Program-made: the position numbers and the translations under genes
Source: DASTDY01 sp035457345
GTDB lineage: Bacteria > Patescibacteriota > Saccharimonadia > Saccharimonadales > EFPC-124
Direction: 5' to 3'
Assembly: GCA_035457345.1 (NCBI GenBank)
Contig: DATIBT010000030.1
Span: 1-9,865, forward strand
Length of the DNA stretch: 9,865 nucleotides
In this document: positions 6,788 through 9,865 of the stretch, piece after piece
How positions within the stretch are numbered: position 1 is the first letter of the stretch
Layout of the letters: each line of letters starts with the position of its first letter
The notes under the pieces: generated by a model
Databases searched by the model: none
What the model was told of the DNA's origin: nothing
What the model saw: only the letters and a program-made list of their open reading frames with translations

Positions 6788-7034
6788 TGCGGACAACCGC
6801 CAACTTCTTGTGCGCGGCAATAATACCAAAACCTACAAACGCAAAATACACTAGACCAGCGACACATGCTTCCATCAGATGCGAAGGTGAAACTATTACT
6901 AAGTACGTACCCGTAACGAGGGTTGAGACGGCAAGGCCGTATGCCGAACGCAGGCTCGCTTTTGACGGCCTAAAATATGCAAATGTCGTGACCGCTAAGC
7001 CGGCGATCGCTATGAGTGCGTGTAGTAATACCAT
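6774..7034 (-). CDS. Uncharacterised 86-residue membrane protein with three helices
   Basis: I do not recognise the family. Three predicted membrane segments (about 2-20, 31-48 and 54-74) have short polar ends: a basic loop FRPSKASLRSAYG, then TGTYLV..P.H..EACVAGL.Y around 41-63, and a charged tail. The polar residues H52, E55 and C57 at the mouth of helix 3 look like a conserved site. It sits 21 bases downstream of cyoE on the same strand. A rival reading frame on the plus strand (6787-7041) has no start signal and a soluble, low-complexity look, so I prefer this one. There is no Shine-Dalgarno, but TATGCT lies six bases before the ATG. It is about the size and topology of the small oxidase subunit CyoD but shows no recognisable CyoD sequence, so that identity is not claimed. 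Confidence 0.7.
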   Translation of the reverse strand: MVLLHALIAIAGLAVTTFAYFRPSKASLRSAYGLAVSTLVTGTYLVIVSPSHLMEACVAGLVYFAFVGFGIIAAHKKLAVVRITNE

Positions 7035-7040
7035 GCATTA

Positions 7041-7046
7041 AGCATA
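7041..7046 (-). promoter_or_regulatory. Possible -10 box for leaderless expression of the 86-residue protein
   Basis: TATGCT on the minus strand, six bases before the ATG at 7034, the same distance as at the MFS gene and the zinc-ribbon gene. There is no TG extension and no -35. The gene may equally be read from the cyoE transcript. Confidence 0.3.
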
Positions 7047-7055
7047 ACCCATTTA

Positions 7056-7910
7056 CTACGGCAACACCATATCGAGAGAAATGGTAACGCAGAAGGTCAT
7101 GAGCACATAAAGAGAAAAATGAAAGAGTTGACGCGCCCACTTGGTATCATCTGCGGCCTTAAAGCCCCGGAGGGCCTTCTGCAGCCATACGAGCGACAGC
7201 ACGCCCATGATTACCGCGTATACATAGCCCGTGTAGCCAAACACCGTGAGCAACAAGGCGGCAATAAGATAGGCTGCAACATATACAGCTATCTGTATCT
7301 TGGTATTCTTCATACCTATCTTACGCGGCAATACAGGCACAGAAGCTGCCGCATAATCTTTCATGCGGAAGATTGCAATTGCGTAAAAATGAGGCATCTG
7401 CCAAATTGCCATAATAATAAACAGTAATAGTGCGCCAGTGTCAAAGCTGTTACTTGCTGCGGTGTATCCGACAACCGGCGGCACCGCGCCCGCGACACTA
7501 CCGATGACCGCGGCATAGACGGTTTGGCGTTTGGCGGGACTATACAAAGCAACATAAAACACGACACCAACAACCGCCGCGATAACTGCGTACCAGGTAG
7601 TAAGCGCCAACAATCCAAAACCGGCCACGCCAAGCGCGACGGCATATATGAGGGCTGCACGGACTGATATTTTCCCGTTAGCAGTCCCCCGCCACTGTGT
7701 GCGTTTCATTTTTTTGTCCATGTCGCGGTCCATGACGTTATTGACCACACATGCTGAACCTATCACCAAACATAGGCCCACAAGCATAACCAAAAAGGTT
7801 ACAAAATTAACGTTTGTCCCTGCTGCTAAAAAGTAGCCGGCTATGGCTGCAATTGCGTTGCCGTATATAATTCCGGGCTTAGCCAGCCAATAATAATCTT
7901 TTAGCACCAA
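7056..7910 (-). CDS. cyoE: Protoheme IX farnesyltransferase (heme O synthase)
   Basis: 284 residues with about nine membrane helices, of the UbiA prenyltransferase superfamily. It adds a farnesyl group to heme b to give heme O, the cofactor of the bo3 oxidase whose subunits are encoded nearby. First Asp-rich motif N57-x3-D61-x3-D65 (NNVMDRDMD). Further family blocks are YSPAKR (123-128), GAVPPVVGYT (141-150), WQMPHFYAIAI (170-180) and KDYAAASVPVLP (184-195). The last two are diagnostic for CtaB/CyoE rather than other UbiA enzymes. The start is probably TTG at 7910, seven bases after a strong AGGAGG; the next codon, GTG at 7907, is also possible. It lies 45 bases downstream of the zinc-ribbon gene, with an extended -10 box in that gap. 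No cyoE is expected within the cyoAB operon if this is the only copy. Confidence 0.96.
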   Translation of the reverse strand: MVLKDYYWLAKPGIIYGNAIAAIAGYFLAAGTNVNFVTFLVMLVGLCLVIGSACVVNNVMDRDMDKKMKRTQWRGTANGKISVRAALIYAVALGVAGFGLLALTTWYAVIAAVVGVVFYVALYSPAKRQTVYAAVIGSVAGAVPPVVGYTAASNSFDTGALLLFIIMAIWQMPHFYAIAIFRMKDYAAASVPVLPRKIGMKNTKIQIAVYVAAYLIAALLLTVFGYTGYVYAVIMGVLSLVWLQKALRGFKAADDTKWARQLFHFSLYVLMTFCVTISLDMVLP

Positions 7911-7917
7911 TACCCTC

Positions 7918-7923
7918 CCTCCT
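7918..7923 (-). promoter_or_regulatory. Ribosome binding site of cyoE supporting a non-ATG start
   Basis: AGGAGG on the minus strand inside a purine-rich run, seven bases before TTG (7910) and ten before GTG (7907). No ATG lies at a suitable distance, so the gene starts with a rare codon. The strong site contrasts with the absence of any such site at the genes on either side. Confidence 0.75.
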
Positions 7924-7937
7924 CAATCACTTGCTGC

Positions 7938-7946
7938 ATCATATCA
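7938..7946 (-). promoter_or_regulatory. Putative extended -10 promoter of cyoE
   Basis: TGA then TATGAT on the minus strand (box 7943-7938), predicting a start near 7931 and a leader of about 20 bases that carries the Shine-Dalgarno. No clear -35. It lies within the 45-base gap after the zinc-ribbon gene, so cyoE may have both its own and read-through transcripts. Confidence 0.45.
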
Positions 7947-7955
7947 TACACATCA

Positions 7956-8681
7956 TTAACCCTTGATGGCGTGAGCTCGAGAAATTATTTTACGCAGCAT
8001 GGCAATAAACATACCCATGACAATCAGAGCTCCAAGAGCAAGGCCAATACACGTGACGACAGTCGCAGCGTCGCGCAAAGAGGCGGCTATAACCAAATCG
8101 TCATTTAGATGACCTATGCGGCTGAGTATCTGGTACCAATCGTGGCCTTGGTCGAGCGCAGCATTCGTATCCTCCCCCACCCCCAAGCTGCCAGGACCAA
8201 CCAAAGGCAATATCCGCATTTCAGCGTCCGCAATGTAAGTAGCAACGTCAAAAAAATTAAGGCCAAGCCAACACCACGTCATTGCCGCAGCAAAATACAT
8301 TCTTATCTGCAAAAAGCCGGCCATGGCAATTAACGGCACAAGGCATTGAAACAAGCTGCCCCCCAATATGTGCATGAACTCACCAAGCGGCATGAAGACA
8401 AAATGCCCTATTTCATGAATGCCAAGATCGACGGCCGAGAACGGATTAGCAAACCGATGTAGCGCAAACTGAGGATCTTGCCAATTCTGCCATAAAAAGT
8501 AGGCGAACATCGCAAGGATCGGCAGGCGCCACCACCAACCAGTGCGGCGCATCGTCCATACTGCTGGCCGTAAAAACCATTTTATGCGGACACGGTAAGC
8601 ATGACAGTTCGTACAGTACACGTACCTGTCGTCGCGTTTGAGATTGTAGTGGCCGCAAACGGGGCAAGGACTAGTAAGCAT
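7956..8681 (-). CDS. Zinc-ribbon plus HExxH membrane protein, M50-like putative metallopeptidase
   Basis: 241 residues. The N-terminus has a C4 zinc ribbon: CPVC (C6, C9) and CTNC (C23, C26). A hydrophobic segment follows (about 52-65), then HEIGHF (89-94) in a membrane-associated region, the HExxH zinc-binding motif of intramembrane peptidases, followed by GGSLFQCLVPL (107-117) as in M50-type proteins. Possible third ligands are D145 in LNFFD or the H180-D181-W element of HDWYQILSRIG, a C-terminal block I believe recurs in this protein type. The last helix spans about 205-228. The family is probably an M50B-like relative. Whether it is an active protease or only a zinc-binding scaffold is open. 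The gene diverges from cyoA across 68 bases and precedes cyoE, which hints at a role in oxidase assembly or membrane quality control; this is inference. ATG at 8681 has no Shine-Dalgarno. Confidence 0.8.
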   Translation of the reverse strand: MLTSPCPVCGHYNLKRDDRYVYCTNCHAYRVRIKWFLRPAVWTMRRTGWWWRLPILAMFAYFLWQNWQDPQFALHRFANPFSAVDLGIHEIGHFVFMPLGEFMHILGGSLFQCLVPLIAMAGFLQIRMYFAAAMTWCWLGLNFFDVATYIADAEMRILPLVGPGSLGVGEDTNAALDQGHDWYQILSRIGHLNDDLVIAASLRDAATVVTCIGLALGALIVMGMFIAMLRKIISRAHAIKG

Positions 8682-8687
8682 TACTTA

Positions 8688-8696
8688 TTTGTATCA
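8688..8696 (-). promoter_or_regulatory. Putative extended -10 promoter for a leaderless zinc-ribbon gene transcript
   Basis: TGA then TACAAA on the minus strand (box 8693-8688), six bases before ATG at 8681, so transcription would start on the first base of the start codon. The leader-free arrangement matches that of the MFS gene. Confidence 0.5.
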
Positions 8697-8709
8697 TGTT
8701 TACATGCTA
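8692..8709. repeat. Near-perfect inverted repeat between divergent promoters
   Basis: Core CATGT-TT-ACATG (8695-8706) is a perfect 5-base inverted repeat with a two-base centre. After one mismatched pair it extends by TA on both sides. The symmetry comes partly from two TGnTA extended -10 elements facing away from each other. It could also be an operator for a dimeric regulator of the oxidase genes. Confidence 0.45.
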
Positions 8710-8713
8710 TATT
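8705..8713 (+). promoter_or_regulatory. Putative extended -10 promoter of the cyoAB operon
   Basis: TGC then TATATT (8708-8713). Predicted start near 8720, giving a leader of about 30 bases with GGAG at 8738-8741, eight bases before the ATG of cyoA. Overlapping alternatives TATGAT (8714-8719) and GATAAT (8717-8722) exist. Its upstream polymerase contact zone overlaps the -10 of the divergent gene. Confidence 0.5.
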
Positions 8714-8749
8714 TATGATAATGGTTACGCATAGTCCGGAGCTGCAGTA

Positions 8750-9676
8750 ATGGCGCAAAGAAATAAACGAACCCCAAGCAGAGTTGTCTTGCTTCTGTTT
8801 TTGGGCTTAGCCGCCTTTGGGTTAATCCTTGCGATGCTGCTGCGCGGCGCAGACTTCCGGCTATTTAACTCGAGCGGGGCAATAGCCCAAGAGCAGCTAA
8901 ACCTGTTCCTTTTCTCGCTTACCCTCTTACTTATCGTTGCCGTCCCTACGGTAATCCTCTTATACTTCTTCGCCTGGAAATACAGAGAATCTAATGAGAA
9001 AGCCGAACACACTCCCAACGCCCGTCACGGTGGCAAGTTATTTGTAATCGCTGCTTGGGGAATTCCCACGGCGTTTATGCTTGTGCTAGCACTGGTTATG
9101 TGGCCAGCAACCCATAAACTTGAGCCCATAAAACCAATAGACCCTGGCTCTAAGCCGCTCGCCATTCAAGTGGTCGCAATGCGCTGGAAATGGCTATTCA
9201 TTTACCCCGAACAAAATATTGCCACCGTCAATCTGGTGCAGGTGCCGATAGGGACACAAGTGGAATTTACTCTCACCGCAGATGAAGCGCCAATGAGCTC
9301 ATTCTGGATACCTCACCTTGGCGGCCAGCTATACGCTATGACAGGCCATGCGAACAAACTACACCTAGTAGCCGACAAGCCAGGGAACTACCCAGGTAGC
9401 TCGGCAGAGATAAACGGCGCCGGATTTGCGGGCATGAAATTCACCGCGCGTGCCAGCTCGGCAGGAGACTTCAACCGCTGGGTGCAAGAGGTACAGCAAG
9501 TGGGAAATCCGCTTGACTCGCCAGCCTACGAAAAGTTAGTGAAGCCTAGCGAGAATAATCAGGAAGCCTATTACTCTATGGTAGAAGAAGGCCTGTATGA
9601 TAAAGTGCTTATGAAATATACTGGCGGGCACAATCACACTAGCCAACCAGCAACCACACATGAGGGTCAAGAATGA
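8750..9676 (+). CDS. cyoA: Cytochrome bo3 quinol oxidase subunit II
   Basis: 308 residues. Membrane segments at about 12-31, 52-76 and 97-118, then a periplasmic-side cupredoxin domain. Segments align closely with E. coli CyoA from memory: GAIAQEQ (43-49), FAWKYRESN (74-82), MRWKWLFIYPEQ (144-155), MSSFWIPHLGGQLYAM (182-197), GAGFAGMKF (223-231). The binuclear CuA ligands of cytochrome c oxidases (the Cys pair, the Met and the downstream His) are absent, so electrons come from quinol. Where E. coli has the lipobox LLSGC, this protein reads LLRGA (A34), so it cannot be a lipoprotein there and the first segment is probably an uncleaved anchor. The C-terminal tail is rich in His, as in other CyoA proteins. 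ATG has GGAG eight bases upstream. The stop overlaps the start of cyoB (ATGA), so the two are translationally coupled. Confidence 0.96.
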   Translation: MAQRNKRTPSRVVLLLFLGLAAFGLILAMLLRGADFRLFNSSGAIAQEQLNLFLFSLTLLLIVAVPTVILLYFFAWKYRESNEKAEHTPNARHGGKLFVIAAWGIPTAFMLVLALVMWPATHKLEPIKPIDPGSKPLAIQVVAMRWKWLFIYPEQNIATVNLVQVPIGTQVEFTLTADEAPMSSFWIPHLGGQLYAMTGHANKLHLVADKPGNYPGSSAEINGAGFAGMKFTARASSAGDFNRWVQEVQQVGNPLDSPAYEKLVKPSENNQEAYYSMVEEGLYDKVLMKYTGGHNHTSQPATTHEGQE

Positions 9677-9865
9677 AAGAGCTACTTCTCGGTAAACTAG
9701 ATTGGCACGCATTGCCGCACGAATGGTTCACCATTGGCGGAACGGTTGCGCTCATGGGACTCCTGTTAGTTGCCGTGCTTATCATTACCTACTTGAAACG
9801 CTGGAAATGGCTGTGGACCGAATGGCTAACCTCTGTTGACCCCAAGAAAATCGGCATCATGTACT
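9673..9865 (+). CDS. cyoB: Cytochrome bo3 quinol oxidase subunit I, N-terminal fragment (3' end outside window)
   Basis: Opens with ATG at 9673 overlapping the cyoA stop by four bases, with GAGGGT five bases upstream. The 64 visible residues have a hydrophobic helix (about 21-41) followed by KRWKWLWTEWLTSVDPKKIGIMY. This matches the conserved entry to the core of heme-copper oxidase subunit I: the E. coli counterpart reads WLTSVDHKRLGIMY. Here the usual His after SVD is Pro. Subunit I holds the low-spin heme, heme O3 and CuB; their His ligands lie beyond the window, so activity cannot be judged here. Order and overlap with cyoA are those of a standard cyo operon, so cyoC and cyoD are expected next. 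Confidence 0.95.
   Translation, partial: MKELLLGKLDWHALPHEWFTIGGTVALMGLLLVAVLIITYLKRWKWLWTEWLTSVDPKKIGIMY

Noticed and set aside
6788..6800. Small hairpin GCGG-ACAA-CCGC after the MFS stop as a terminator
   Set aside because: Only four base pairs and no T run on either strand; it lies inside the convergent coding sequence.
6774..7034. Identity of the 86-residue protein as CyoD
   Set aside because: Similar size and helix number, but none of the CyoD sequence pattern is visible and it is not in the cyoABC order.
6787..7041. 84-residue plus-strand reading frame opposite the small membrane protein
   Set aside because: No ribosome binding site or promoter, ATG-less start directly at the MFS stop, and no membrane or domain pattern; the minus-strand frame has coherent helices and a plausible promoter.

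Overview
The window (roughly 50% GC, densely packed genes, standard use of UGA as a stop) looks like a chromosomal segment of a Candidate Phyla Radiation bacterium, most likely a Candidatus Saccharibacteria (TM7) member. The grounds are indirect: short intergenic gaps, small proteins, SD-less genes placed directly behind extended -10 boxes, and a quinol oxidase (cyo) locus, which is known from some environmental Saccharibacteria. No rRNA or marker gene is present, so the taxonomic call is inference.

Left part (1-2910), surface polysaccharide. The C-terminal end of a processive family-2 glycosyltransferase (QxxRW motif plus membrane segments) is followed by a secreted NodB-type polysaccharide deacetylase that carries three tandem ~140-residue beta-sandwich-like modules. 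The deacetylase has its own promoter and Shine-Dalgarno, and a strong intrinsic terminator closes the unit. Together the two genes suggest synthesis and secreted deacetylation of an amino-sugar exopolysaccharide.

Middle part (2948-6787), lipid-linked sugar transfer and transport. A GtrB/DPM1-like polyprenyl-phosphate glycosyltransferase, a GtrA-like small flippase and a PIG-V/Gpi18-like membrane mannosyltransferase overlap one another and form one operon. This gives a charging enzyme, a flippase and a transferase that uses the flipped sugar donor. An MFS transporter follows under an apparently leaderless promoter.

Right part (6774-9865), terminal oxidase. On the minus strand lie a zinc-ribbon plus HExxH membrane protein (M50-like), cyoE (heme O synthase) and an 86-residue three-helix membrane protein of unknown function. 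On the plus strand, diverging from the zinc-ribbon gene, are cyoA (complete) and cyoB (5' end only). CyoA has no CuA ligands, so the oxidase uses quinol, and it has lost the lipobox cysteine of the E. coli protein. CyoE makes the heme O the oxidase needs. The 68-bp divergent intergenic region holds two back-to-back extended -10 elements so close that only one polymerase could use the region at a time.

I found no tRNA, rRNA, CRISPR array, insertion sequence or attachment site. There is no gene-free stretch longer than about 115 bases.
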